DNA from: Nemertoderma westbladi
Lineage: Eukaryota; Xenacoelomorpha; Nemertodermatida; Nemertodermatidae
Direction of reading: 5' to 3'
Length of the DNA: 64,000 nt
Assembly: GCA_032718475.1 (NCBI GenBank)
Contig: JAUCBJ010003239.1
Span: 1 to 64,000 of the forward strand
The stretch's first letter is position 1. Each line of letters begins with the position of its first letter. The position numbers and the translations under genes are program-made. Below, in pieces: positions 30,062-40,110 of the stretch. The notes under the pieces are model-generated. The model was not told where the DNA came from. It saw only the letters and a program-made list of their open reading frames with translations, and did not search any database.

Positions 30062-32640
30062 ACTCGCTCATAGATGAGATCTCCGATGGGGCGAGCGCTA
30101 CCGTCCACGTGATAATTCTCATCATCCGGGTCAGTCGGTATGTTCGTCTCCATAGGTTGTACACAAACCATGGCATCGCTTTTCTCCAACTCGCGTATCT
30201 CAGTTCGCGTCTTCCTCGGAAGGTTCTCCTCTATCTCTATGAGTTGCCGTAACGGTTCGTCTATTAGCGCCAACTCGGTCGGATCCACATCGTCGTGATG
30301 GGCGGTAGGCTCGCGAGCCTTCCAGGATCCCTCCGGGCGTTCGAATTCCGCGTGGCGTTCCCCATCGTAGGGTACTAACGTTAACATCGACGGTCTGTCG
30401 ACTAGACTTCCCGCGTGAGTGAGATAGACGTCCCTGAAAACGCTAAGTCCCGCTCGCGTGAAAACTTCGCAGTGCGCATCGGTGTTATAAAAGGGTTGGA
30501 GAAATCGTCGGAATACATCAGTATGCGTCCTTCCTCCATCGTAAAAGGTATGTCCTTCGCCAAGACATAACGGGTGTCGCTTTAGGGTTCTGGATACTAC
30601 GTCCGCGATGAAACAAACGTTAACCGAAGATTCTATCGCTAAATAGTATTGCAAGATTATCCGCGGAGGTGAAGTAATCGCCCAATACACGCAACCTCGC
30701 CACTTCAACTGTGACTCGAACTCGTTTACGCCGGGGGTATCTCCCTCTCCGTATACGTCCGTGTATTTGCTCCTCTTACTCTCCTTGTAATCCCAACTGA
30801 ACATTAGATATGAGATATAACCCGTCCCAGTTTTTAGCGTGTTATACTCCCTAAAATATCCTTGCTCAATAGCCCAAAGCAACAATGGTCTAGTATCCAC
30901 GTATGGCGTAGGCAATCGGTCCTCTTCCGTGGGCATCCCTGCAAAGTCGCTAATGAGGTCATCCCGTACACCGGATCCGATCTTGACGATGCTCTTATCC
31001 AACACAACGTCTCGCACGGCCTTTGGCAACATCCTAGCTTCTATGCTACAAGCCAGGTCCATGGATTTAACTATCCGTTTTATCATCGCGTGTCTTTGCG
31101 TCGTTCCTTCCGGCATAGGCATCTTCCTATCACTCCTCTGTCGGCTGAAGACATGTAACACGCCATCTGGTGCTCTAATCTGTATAGTCTTTGAAGTGAG
31201 GCTTTGCTGATGGCTTCCTCCTTCATTATCGTAAAACATATAACCATTCTCTTTTAGAGATCGGCTAGTCACGTCCCAATCGTCGAGTAAATCGTCGGTA
31301 GGGTTCCAAATTCTCCCAATCGACTTTTCATCATCGAAACTAATAGGTTTACCGGTCCAATTGGTCGCGATATCGGTGTCGGTCTCAAACGTTCCAACTC
31401 CGATCCATAATCGAATCGTCTTCGTCAGATATCCTCGCAAGATACAAGGTGCGATATCCGTCCCCGCGCGATCCACTTCCTTAAAGTCCGTAATATGTGG
31501 AGGCACGTTGCGTACGATTTTTTGAACTATTACTTTACGCAACTCGGTTGACTCTAACACATCACCGAAGGTAACCGATGGGAGGAAATCCAGGTTCGAG
31601 ATGATCTCCGGGTGTTCAACTATAGGGATCTCGTAAGTTGTCTCCTTCCGGGTCGGTATACTAATAGGAAAACTAGTTGGTCTCGCAACCGGTACTATCG
31701 CTCCAGTAGAATGGGGCTGAGGTTCTCGCGTCATCTCGACATGAGGTATCTGTAGTCTCTGCGACAAACGCTGAGCAAAGGTGATACTATCGAAGAGCTC
31801 GGGTGTCATCTCCTTGGGTTCGGTTTGATCGTGGGATATCCAATAGAATGGTAGGCTCGCGAGCCTTCCGCCGAACTCCTCGATCTCGCCTTTCTCGTAC
31901 GCCTTGTACGCCCTGTAGAGGCTCAAAGCTTCCCGTTTCTCTTGTGTCGACTTATTAGACTCGTCCACTACCATGCTGTAGACGTCTGGTTCGACTAATT
32001 TGGGTTCGTAAATAACGATCTCACCCGCGTTCGGTCCACTCATTTTAAACGAATGATACGGATTTGTCAAAGGGTATCCGCCTTCTTGGTAACGTAGACT
32101 TTGGTGGTGTGAACATCGCGCTAATATCGGCTCGGGGTTCTCCGAGTTCAACCGCATAGGAATCGCGTTGTCTTGCTCGCGCATACACGCTCCACATTTA
32201 TAAAACAGTTTGTATATGGAGAACGCGTCCTTGGTCTCTGGATCCGCTCCTGGAGCGCGTCTATAAAGATGCATTCCTTCAAATTTGTCTCTAGCTGCAG
32301 GTAAGGGTTCGTTTACCGTCAAATATTGCAGCGTATGATACAATCGGCGTATTTTGGTGTCTGGATCCTCGCAAATGTCGCTAGCGTCGCATAACGCATC
32401 GTAGGGATATAACGCATTGAACTCCGCGCGTAATTCCTCCGTTCTTTTGTTGTATGCGTCCAACCGCTGTCGCGTAACATTCGGGTCCGCCTTGGATTTA
32501 GCGAGCTTGGCCGTACTCCTAGCCATACTCTCCACTCCAAACACACTAAAGTTTTTAGCTCCATAACGATTGAATGGCGCCTGGTGCTCTTGTTCTTGCG
32601 TAAACCCTTGACGTAACTCTTTATACATCTTCTCCGCCAT
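29785..32640 (-). CDS. BEL1 third ORF: 3'-5' exonuclease-like domain plus CCHC knuckle
   Basis: 951 codons, ATG at 32,640. Residues 1-450 are unrecognised; 95-145 (RRLYHTLQYLTVNEPLP and after) match the relic at 45,834-46,226. Residues 460-680 resemble a DEDDy 3'-5' exonuclease: FYDNEGG (D471, E473), TIQIRAPDGVLHVF, IVKIGSGVRDDL (D561), VDTRPLLLWA, and QYYLAIES (Y666), with Glu670 where Asp is usual. A CCHC knuckle CGRCGATGHHAKKC lies at 868-881; a second is in the next frame. GRLASLP at 258-264 is encoded by a 20-bp palindrome. The ORF lies directly downstream of BEL1 pol on the same strand, like env or captured third ORFs of other retroelements. Likely role: nucleic-acid processing or binding during retrotransposition (inference). 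It could instead be a neighbouring gene of retroelement origin. Confidence 0.65.
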   Translation of the reverse strand: MAEKMYKELRQGFTQEQEHQAPFNRYGAKNFSVFGVESMARSTAKLAKSKADPNVTRQRLDAYNKRTEELRAEFNALYPYDALCDASDICEDPDTKIRRLYHTLQYLTVNEPLPAARDKFEGMHLYRRAPGADPETKDAFSIYKLFYKCGACMREQDNAIPMRLNSENPEPILARCSHHQSLRYQEGGYPLTNPYHSFKMSGPNAGEIVIYEPKLVEPDVYSMVVDESNKSTQEKREALSLYRAYKAYEKGEIEEFGGRLASLPFYWISHDQTEPKEMTPELFDSITFAQRLSQRLQIPHVEMTREPQPHSTGAIVPVARPTSFPISIPTRKETTYEIPIVEHPEIISNLDFLPSVTFGDVLESTELRKVIVQKIVRNVPPHITDFKEVDRAGTDIAPCILRGYLTKTIRLWIGVGTFETDTDIATNWTGKPISFDDEKSIGRIWNPTDDLLDDWDVTSRSLKENGYMFYDNEGGSHQQSLTSKTIQIRAPDGVLHVFSRQRSDRKMPMPEGTTQRHAMIKRIVKSMDLACSIEARMLPKAVRDVVLDKSIVKIGSGVRDDLISDFAGMPTEEDRLPTPYVDTRPLLLWAIEQGYFREYNTLKTGTGYISYLMFSWDYKESKRSKYTDVYGEGDTPGVNEFESQLKWRGCVYWAITSPPRIILQYYLAIESSVNVCFIADVVSRTLKRHPLCLGEGHTFYDGGRTHTDVFRRFLQPFYNTDAHCEVFTRAGLSVFRDVYLTHAGSLVDRPSMLTLVPYDGERHAEFERPEGSWKAREPTAHHDDVDPTELALIDEPLRQLIEIEENLPRKTRTEIRELEKSDAMVCVQPMETNIPTDPDDENYHVDGSARPIGDLIYERVWYPANTICGRCGATGHHAKKCGAKHISLPDLVCNWCGINVRTLSTLAGVSWRSVLIVILRAIGHPNVNLETSPMSTCQLKSFDYYSTIGRI
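30304..30323 (-). repeat. 20-bp palindrome, copy 3 (inside ORF)
   Basis: GGTAGGCTCGCGAGCCTTCC; here the core AGGCTCGCGAGCCT is a perfect 14-base palindrome. In the 951-codon ORF it is read in a different frame from the other copies (WKAREPTA). Confidence 0.9.
31850..31869 (-). repeat. 20-bp palindrome, copy 4 (inside ORF)
   Basis: Same CGCG form as copy 3, read as GRLASLP at residues 258-264 of the third ORF. Confidence 0.9.
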
Positions 32641-33374
32641 CGTATACGAATATATATGTGGTTACATATCGTTACGTTTCTACTAGATGAAGCACAAAAT
32701 AGAGGTTAGATGTGAGGTGACTTAGAGTTTGTCGGCTTTTGGCTCAACTCTGCTCTAAACCCCAACCCATTTGCCTAATGATTTCGGGTTTGCGTGATTT
32801 CGCACTGGCTCCTAATCCAAAAAATGTGCCGATAAAAAACGAATTCCGGGTAAACTAGCTGCGAGTCTAAAATACTCACCTTTTAATTTCCCATGCTACA
32901 TTTCCCAAGAAAAATAGTGCAGTCGAGAATTAATTGGTCTAAATAATAGTAGACACGACTACGTAGAACAAGGCCGGTTTTCTTTTCCAAAAAAAATTTA
33001 TCGGTAGGCTCGCAAGCCTTCCATCCGCTCTTGTCCTCCCCAATTTTAATTTTTATCTAGCTGTATTCTAGAATTTGCTTTCACTGGAGAATCGTTTTTC
33101 TTAAATTTAAATCCACATAAATGGATTTGTCTAATAATTTTTGAAAAATGTCTCACTTGTGGGTTCCAAGTGGAATTCCATTCCTACTGTACACACAATC
33201 CCGCTCCTATGTGATACATAAGGGTACTACCCTCCATGTTCACGTATAAAGACAATGGAATTCCACCGCTGTCTCTATCTACAGTGAAGAGGATTACAAA
33301 TGCACGTACAGTAATACAAATACAAATAACTAAAATACAGTAGGTCTATGTGGCGGCCAATCAAGGTCCCACAT
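32641..33374. other. Spacer between BEL1 pol and the third ORF
   Basis: Non-coding. It contains palindrome copy 5 and an inverted pair GTGGAATTCCATT / ATGGAATTCCAC at about 33,170 and 33,255. No LTR is visible here, consistent with pol and the third ORF belonging to one element. Confidence 0.55.
33003..33022 (-). repeat. 20-bp palindrome, copy 5
   Basis: GGTAGGCTCGCAAGCCTTCC, in the non-coding spacer between pol and the third ORF. It shows that the element is not only a conserved peptide motif. Confidence 0.9.
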
Positions 33375-33650
33375 CTATTTACTAGTATTGGGTGGAGATT
33401 TGTAGTCTCCTGTCTCGTTTCTAGTCTCCTCAAGGAGCACGAGACGTTGTACAGGCCTATCTACGGTACGTCCGTCGATAGTCCTTACAGTAACTGTCCT
33501 CACTACACCAGATGTAGGGTGCGTGGTCAAAATGACTCCAGTCAGCCAAAACCGTCTTTTCAGATTAGCTTCAGCCAATAAAACATGGTCACCACGTCTT
33601 AAACATCGGGTATTTAGATACCAAGAGGTTCTGGTTGAAATAGAGGGCAA
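33375..33650 (-). pseudogene. pol: BEL1 pol C-terminal domain (DUF5641-like)
   Basis: 91 codons with GDHVLLAEANLKRRFWLTGV, TSGVVRTVTVRT and RPVQRLVLLEE. This is the pattern of the short domain that follows the integrase in BEL/Pao polyproteins. It is in a different frame from the integrase segment upstream, so the polyprotein is broken at about 33,655. Confidence 0.8.
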
Positions 33651-33659
33651 ATAATATTT

Positions 33660-34952
33660 CTACCATATTTCCCAGAATTTATTTGCAAGCAATTGAGTGA
33701 TTTTCCAAGCCTTGTTGCCGTATCCGTCACTATCAACGGGTACCGAAATGGGCAACAATGTCGTCGGCGCCTGCATAAGCAGGTGCGCTGGTGTCAAGGC
33801 AAACTGTACGTCGTTATTGTCTGGGATCAAAGCGATCGGTCTAGTGTTTAAGATTGCTTCGATTTCTATTAGTAACGTCGTCAGTTGGTCGTCTGTCAAT
33901 ATGTGTTGCGTCGGTACTACTTTAGCCATAGCTGTTTTAATTGAGCCAATCAGCCTTTCCCAAACGCCGCCTCTCCACGGACTGTCTGGAGTATTGAAAT
34001 ACCAAACAATTCGGTGAGGACGTAGTTCCTCGGAAATCTGGTTTTGGTCCAACTTTCTCAAAGCTCTGTTTATTTCGTTCCGTGCACCCACAAAGTTTGT
34101 CCCTTGGTCGCAGTAAATGGATTTGACCAATCCACGTCTAGCGATAAATCGCCGTAAGGCTAGGATAAAGGCATTGGTGGTCAAATCTGTCACTCGCTCT
34201 ATATGGACAGCTCTGCTGGCCATGCAAGTGAAGATCAATCCCCAACGTTTTACCTGTACCCTTCCGCGTTTCGCGATTATGGGTCCAAAACAGTCTATCC
34301 CTGTCTCAGTGAAAGGGGGTCTAAACGCCTGTAATCTAGCTAGTGGTAGTTCACTCATTTCTTGGTGTCCTATCCTCGCGTGCACCTTCTTACAAATAAT
34401 ACAGTTCCGTGTTACCGAACTCAGTGCCTTACTAGGTCTAATCAGTACAAACCTCGAGCGTAAGTGTGATAGACAGTGGTGTCTACCTACGTGTTTGAGT
34501 TGTACATGTGCGTCCAGTATCATAGCGCGCTGTAATTCATGGTGTTGCGCTATGATGATAGGATACCTAAAGTCAAGTGCAAAGTCGATGTTTTGGAGTC
34601 TGGACTTGTGACAAAGTAAGCCCCGGTAAATAATCGGACTCCAACTCAAAATCGGTGAAGACTTAATCTGTTTACCTTGTTTGATCGCTGTGAACTCTCG
34701 TGCGAAATATCGCAATTGATAATGTCTAATGATATCAACTTCACAGTGGCCAACTTCCTTTAAGGTAAGTCTTCTAGGAAAGTCGCGTTTGCCTCTGGCA
34801 TATTGTCTCAAACGTTTGAGCCATGCTAACTTGCGGCATGCGTCAGTCCATGATCTAGTTAGGTCCACTATCCGGTCAACGTAAGTGTTGGTGACGTCAT
34901 CAGGTAAGGTATAGTCGTAGTGTGGATACTTGTCTGGACTTGGTAGGCCCAC
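33660..34952 (-). pseudogene. pol: BEL1 integrase segment
   Basis: 430 codons. An HHCC zinc-binding N-terminus lies in HVQLKHVGRHHCLSHLRSRF and NCIICKK. A DDE core follows with GIDCFGP (first Asp), IYCDQGTNFVGA (second Asp) and GGVWERLIGS (Glu), all present. BEL/Pao order and motifs are clear. The segment overlaps the end of the RT frame by about 50 bases in another frame, indicating a frameshift near 34,930. It would integrate the cDNA if part of an intact polyprotein. Confidence 0.88.
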
Positions 34953-37236
34953 GGGCCATCAAGTCCCCAAGTACGTCAATCTCTACGGTCTTACCTTTAC
35001 CGTCCGCACCTAATGTGTCGACTGGCAGTAAAGGTTTCAACTCTACAGTATCAGTGTGTTCCTGTGAGCCTGTAAGCTTCCTAACCTTAGTCACACGTTT
35101 ACCTGTAGGTAAGTCAAGTACCTTCTTCGAGCGGAGTGTAATCCCTGTGGCCACACCTTTGTCGTCCAAAGAAGTCAAATTCGGTAAGTCTCTAAATGTC
35201 CGCTCCAATGGGTCTTCTAATGGAGTGTCTAGTAGATAGTCTGGTGAAGCGTCTGGTGAACAGTCTGGCGAGACGTCTGGTGAGACATAGCGCGGAACTC
35301 CCAGCGAAATGTCTTGTCGTCGGTCCCAAAGTCTGTCTAGCGTAACTTCCGTCAGAAAGTCTGGTTCAAAGTCTGGTGGACAGTCTGTCGAGATGTCTGG
35401 TGGAAAGTCTGGTGAGACGTCCGGTAGACATTCCGTCGAGAGTTCCATCAAACAGTCTGGCGAACAATCCGGAGAACAATCTGGTGTCGCTTCTGGTGAA
35501 TAATCTGGCGAGTAATCTGGTGAACAATCCGGCGAAACGTCTGGTGAAATCTCCCGCGGAACATTCGGCGAAGGATTCGTACAAGCGTCTGGTCGAATGT
35601 CTGGTGAGACGTCTGGCGTAATGTCAGGTCTGGCGTCCAGGTCATCAGATTTCGTCCGTCCTTTTTTCCTCTTGACCTTGGCGTTGGCTTTCGCTTTAGA
35701 CTTGACAACCTTGTCGATTTTTATCTCGGCACCCTCTGGTATGGTGTTGGTTGTTGCGTCGAATAACGGTGGCCATTCGTCTGATGGTCGCTGTAGGAAA
35801 TCGGGTCCTCTAAACCAAAAGGATTTATTGTCCGGTTTACAAAAGTCAAGCGGTTGCATCCCCCGTGACGCGATGTCAGCTGGGTTCAGCTTCCCTGGAC
35901 AGTGACGCCAATCTTGTTTGAGCGACCGGTCTAATATTTCAGCCCGTCTGTTGGCTACGAAAGTCTTGAACTCAAATGCTTCGTTGTTTATGTACCAAAG
36001 TACCAACGTCGCATCCGTCCAATATGTGACCTTCAAGTTAGCCTCCAGCTCACGTTGAACTAGACTGACAATATCGGTGGATATCGTCCCGGCTTGCAGC
36101 TCCCCACGAGGTACAGTCATATACTTCAATGGCATTGTTCTAGCTCTTGAAGTAACGAGAGACCCATCGTAGCTGTCCGATGTCACTTGTCGTCTAAGGT
36201 ATAAAGTAACCCCCAATCCATCCTTGCTAGCGTCACTAAAGCTGTGAAGCTTTAAATCGGCAGGAAAGGTGGTTTGCAAAGGAAAGTATACCCTCGGTAT
36301 GGTATAGTCTTGTAGGAACGTCAGTTGGGCTTCCCAGTCCCTCCATCGCTCAGCTAACTTTTCTGGGATGGGGTCGTCCCATTCCAGTCCGGCTTGCCAA
36401 ATGCTGCGGAGTATGATCCTAGCATGTAGGATCACTGGACTAATGAAACACAATGGGTCATACAATCGACTCATGGTCGATAAGCAAGTCCTCTTGGTGA
36501 GAGGTCTAGTCTGGTCGTTGGACCTTACACGTACCCTAAAATTGTCGGTGTTAGGGTCCCAACTAAGTCCTAATACTTTGGTCGTCGGCAGAGGTTCTAG
36601 GTCTAAGTCCAAGTCACCTCCGCTACGATCTATCGGGTCAAATGAGTTCACCAGCTCAGGTTCGTTGGAAGCGAACTTCATCAGGTGAAATCCGCCCTCA
36701 GCGAGACAATCCTGGAGTTGGTGTGCTACGGTTGTAGTGCGCTCCAAGGTGTCACAACTCTTGAGGCCGTCATCCACGTAGAAATCTCGTTCCACGGTCC
36801 GAACTACTTCTGGGTCAAATTGGTCTCGTCTGTCCAATGCGGTCTGCTTTAATGCGTACATGGTGCAGTTGGGGCTGTCCCTGGCTCCGAATACTCTTAC
36901 CTGCATTTGGTAAGTTTCTGGCGGAAGTTGTAAGTTTCCGTCCGGATACCAAAGAAACCTCAAACTGTCCATGTCCCGCTCCAAAGCCTTAACCTGGTGA
37001 AACATGGCCTCTACGTCACAGGTGAAAGCCACTTTGCGTTGTCTAAAACGCATTAGGACTCCCATGAGGTAATTGTTCATATTCGGCCCGTCCATCAGTT
37101 CGCTATTTATAGACATCCCTTGGTAAAGCGCAGCGCAGTCGTTGACTACACGCACCTTGCCAGGTTTGTCCGGGTGTCGAACAAAATGATGTGGCAGGTA
37201 ATATGTCTGGTCTGTGGTTACCTCGGGATTTAACAT
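34900..37236 (-). pseudogene. pol: BEL1 reverse transcriptase and RNase H with an Ser-Pro-Asp-rich linker
   Basis: 778 codons. RT: YYLPHHFVRHPDKPGKVRVV, then FTCDVEAMFHQV (motif A), FGARDSPN (motif B region) and FYVDDGLK (YVDD, intact). RNase H: LHSFSDASKDGLGV, VTYWTDATLVLWYIN and HCPGKLNPADIASRG. Residues about 532-670 are a degenerate tetrapeptide repeat of the SPD-x type (nucleotides 35,225-35,640), a Pro/Asp-rich stretch placed between RNase H and integrase, where BEL elements normally have no such insert. The frame is open here, but a TAA stop at about 37,254 precedes it in the same frame. Confidence 0.88.
35225..35640 (-). repeat. 12-bp coding minisatellite in BEL1 pol (SPD repeat)
   Basis: Degenerate TCTGGTGAA/GTCTGGCGAG-type units of 12 bases on the plus strand encode x-S-P-D tetrapeptides on the minus strand. 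Because the unit is a multiple of three, the frame stays open through about 35 units, including diverged ones. Confidence 0.9.
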
Positions 37237-37624
37237 CCTAATGGCGTATCCCTTTTAGAGATACGTCTGAAGTTGTGCATTGTATTGCATATGGGCCGTC
37301 TCGTCTCGCAACAATCGCTGCCTTATTGATTTGAGTCGCCTCAAAGCAAGCGGTTAATTGTTAACGAGTTTAGGTTGTCCATTGCGCCACAACATACCAA
37401 CCTCATAGTGGCCATTCGCGGTCTGGCGAATGGTATCTCTCATAATATTTAATGACCGTTTTTCCTGTTCTGACATAGCGGTCTCGTAACTACCGGGTTC
37501 TGCTGAGTCCTGTTCCAACCATTGAATGGTCCGTTCAGTCAGCAGTCGGTCTAGCGCTGCTTGCACTGCGCCATGGTCCTCGTCCACGTCTTCGTCCGCT
37601 GCGGTGGCTAGTGTCAATGCGTCT

Positions 37625-37644
37625 GGTAGGCTCGCAAGCCTTCC
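37625..37644 (-). repeat. 20-bp palindrome, copy 6 (inside ORF)
   Basis: GGTAGGCTCGCAAGCCTTCC, read as GRLASLP. It is the third and 3'-most copy of the local 78-bp series. Confidence 0.9.
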
Positions 37645-37702
37645 GGTGTCACTAGTCGGCGTCGAATCGTCGTGCGGCGGTTTGACAACCTTTTGATCTG
37701 TC

Positions 37703-37722
37703 GGTAGGCTCGCAAGCCTTCC
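37703..37722 (-). repeat. 20-bp palindrome, copy 7 (inside ORF)
   Basis: Identical to copy 6, exactly 78 bases away, so local tandem duplication explains this spacing. Confidence 0.9.
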
Positions 37723-37780
37723 AAGATCAACGACCGGTGTCGAAGCCTGGTGGGTGGGGTCAATGACCTTCGGATTTTTC

Positions 37781-37800
37781 GGTAGGCTTGCAAGCCTTCC
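37781..37800 (-). repeat. 20-bp palindrome, copy 8 (inside ORF)
   Basis: GGTAGGCTTGCAAGCCTTCC; the centre AGGCTTGCAAGCCT is again a perfect 14-base palindrome. It lies 78 bases from copy 7. Confidence 0.9.
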
Positions 37801-37857
37801 AAAATCCTCGTTCATCGAGTCATCCATGGCAACAACCCTTTGGTCTTCAGTAGTCAA

Positions 37858-38069
37858 TACAACCTGGTCTACTGCAAGTAGTTGTAAGTCAGAGGTCCGC
37901 AGGTCATGTCCAGATCAGTTACGTCAGTATTGGTGGCGTCTGCGTTAGTGACGCAAGTCTGTCATAGTGCCGTCCGTACAATTGGACCACAGGAGTGTGA
38001 AGGAGAATTATCTATCGTGTTAGTCAATAAACTACATGTACTCAAAACATCGTCCTCCTGGTCACTTAC
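37858..38069. other. Short spacer between BEL1 pol and the LTR-like repeat
   Basis: No gag or protease and no clear primer-binding site. The 5' part of BEL1 appears deleted or replaced here. Confidence 0.5.
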
Positions 38070-39249
38070 TGTAAAGGCTTTTGCGGAATTAGCTGGTTAT
38101 TTTCCCCGTAAAGTACTCTGTAGTTGGTTTAACAGGCATAAAAGGCCGTGTCCTTACTCTACTGGTGTTTTAGAGGACATAAAAGCCATTTCTTCTGTAT
38201 GTGTACTTTAGCGGACATAATTAGCAATTCTATGACGCAATACGCCAGATCCTCTTGAAACAGTGTAGCTACCATGACGACGGCTAACAGCTGATGCTGT
38301 ACACGTGGAGCTTTTTCTTTGTTCTCTGTTCCTTCTTTGTTCGGTCGACCAATCAGAGCGTTTTTTGCCTCTGCGTTAGAGATTGTATATAGAAACTCGT
38401 GGAGTTGAGTCAGTATGTGATTTTGTCCACAGCCTAGAACACCGGCTTTGGAACCTCCGTGTTTCAGTCTTTAGCCCAACATTAGTAAGCTTAATTATAG
38501 AACGTATATCTGTTATCATAACATAACTTAACGAACCATAACATACAAACTAATCATATTGTCAATCACAAACACCGCATTTTTACTGCTATTTACTGTC
38601 GGTTATTCATTATATTTGTTGATGGAATATTATATTTGGAATACTGATAAATAATCAGACACCCCAATCTTCTTGATATACTAAAGGTTAGAGAGACAGG
38701 TTACATATAATGATTGCGACTTACATTAAGTGGTTTGAAGTGAATCTAATGCTATTTCATAGGCCCTACATGTATTGTCTGTTGTTCTCTTTATATGTGA
38801 CTAAAATTAGTGAAGGTCGGCAGATTAGTGTGCAGCATTGTGCAGTATTGTGTATGATTGTGACTGATAACAAAGCATCTCCTAAAGAATGCGCCATATA
38901 CGTGAAGCCAGTGATAGCCATCCCATTGTGTTTAGTTTAAGTCATAACTCTGTTTACATATTTAGAGCGCCACGTCCTAAAGGAACTGTTAATATTTCCC
39001 GAAAGTGAATAATATTTGTCAGAGATTATATATTACGATCAGTCGAATAATACAGTAGGCCTACCCCGCAATACGGTTAGGCTTCCGAATCCAGTCTCCC
39101 GGGTATATCCAGCGGGTGAATGATCGCGCATAGACTGGCTTTGGCTAATGTAGTGTATCAAATACTTGTCATAGGCTAAAGACGATCTATCATCTAAAAG
39201 ACATCCCAATTTGGCAGGTTAAACTGCTAAAGGTCTGAAAGCGCGAACA
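38070..39249. repeat. LTR-like repeat, left copy of an inverted pair
   Basis: About 1.18 kb, starting TGTAAAGGCTTTTGCG and ending GCGCGAACA, the TG...CA pattern of an LTR. The reverse complement of 43,925-45,061 matches it throughout, with substitutions and small indels. Orientation is uncertain. A TATATAGA motif near 38,390, followed 30 bases later by a TCAGT initiator-like motif, favours the plus orientation. In that case it is inverted relative to the adjoining BEL1 pol. No target duplication is visible. Confidence 0.7.
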
Positions 39250-39529
39250 ATAACAGATATAGCTTCTGTATTGCGGTAGGCAATAAAGCTGAAGTACCGG
39301 TTAACCGGTACCTAGTAGGCCTGACTACCTAACCACCCGGACCGGTACCTACAGCAGTACAGGTACAGCAGTATTATTCGATTTGATAGTTATATACCGG
39401 TAGGCCTTAATATTGAATCAGGGAGGGCCCGCCCTGGTTTTTTATTGAGATTTTACTTATTTCTGTCAGTTTTATTTATTTGTAGGCCAATATTGAGCAG
39501 AAGGCGTGTAAGCCTGCTCAGATTGTACA
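39250..39529. other. Junction sequence rich in ACCGGTAC words
   Basis: Non-coding. It contains several overlapping ACCGGTACC and GTAGGCCT palindromic words. Confidence 0.5.
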
Positions 39530-40110
39530 GATAATTTGTAGGCTGGACTGTTGTCTGACTGTTGTTAAGTCTGAGGGGACTGTAGTGTGTGTAGAGCGTA
39601 TGTCCGAAAAAGTACTAGTTAGGAAAGTAGGGGCTGCCAGTGCTGTGAGGTGAACCCCCTCGAAAGAATAAGTCGTACTACTCGGTTAGAACGCATACTA
39701 ACTAACCATTTCGGAGTCTGCATATACTGTAGTTTATTTAGGCTTGATAGTAGTCTGCCAGCGTTTGGTCTGTACTTTGTTTGTGTAGTCTGTACGGGTA
39801 GCGTAATATTTCTTATTTAGATAATTTGTAGGCTGGATTGTTGTCTGGCTGTTGTTAGGTCTTGAGAGATTTCGGTGTGTGTAGAGTGTATGTCCGATAA
39901 AGTGCCAGTTGGGAACGTAGGGGCTTCCAGAGCTGTGAGGTAAACCCCCTCGAAAGAATAAGTCGTACTACTGGGTTAGAATGCATACTAACTAACCATT
40001 TCGGAGTCTGCATATACCGTAGTTTGTTTGGGCTTGACAGTAGTCTGTCAGCATTTGGTCTGCATTTTGTTTGAGTAGTCTGTACGCGTAGCGTAATATT
40101 TATTATTCAG
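39530..40110 (+). repeat. 290-bp tandem duplication in the BEL2 LTR region
   Basis: Both units run from GATAATTTGTAGGCTGGA to GTAGCGTAATATTT, with about 10% differences by eye. Confidence 0.9.

Larger units (their letters stand above)
37354..37857 (-). pseudogene. pol: BEL1 pol N-terminal segment with three GRLASLP peptides
   Basis: 167 codons. The last 40 residues (GHYEVGMLWRNGQPKLVNN) match the BEL/Pao stretch just before the RT. The TAA at 37,354-37,356 and another at about 37,254 are in the same frame as the conserved residues that follow, so both are premature stops. The N-terminal half contains a 78-bp tandem repeat (26 residues). Each repeat begins with GRLASLP, encoded by the 20-bp palindrome. 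Gag and protease are not found upstream. Confidence 0.75.

Noticed and set aside
29785-32640. An env gene in the third-ORF position
   Set aside because: No signal peptide or membrane segment seen; the exonuclease-like motifs and CCHC knuckles point to a nucleic-acid-handling protein.
33697-34611. Plus-strand ORFs of 106 and 164 codons opposite the BEL1 integrase
   Set aside because: Shadows of the minus-strand integrase frame.
35309-35708. Antisense ORFs over the SPD linker
   Set aside because: A 12-bp repeat keeps several frames open on both strands; only the minus frame continuous with RT and RNase H is coding.
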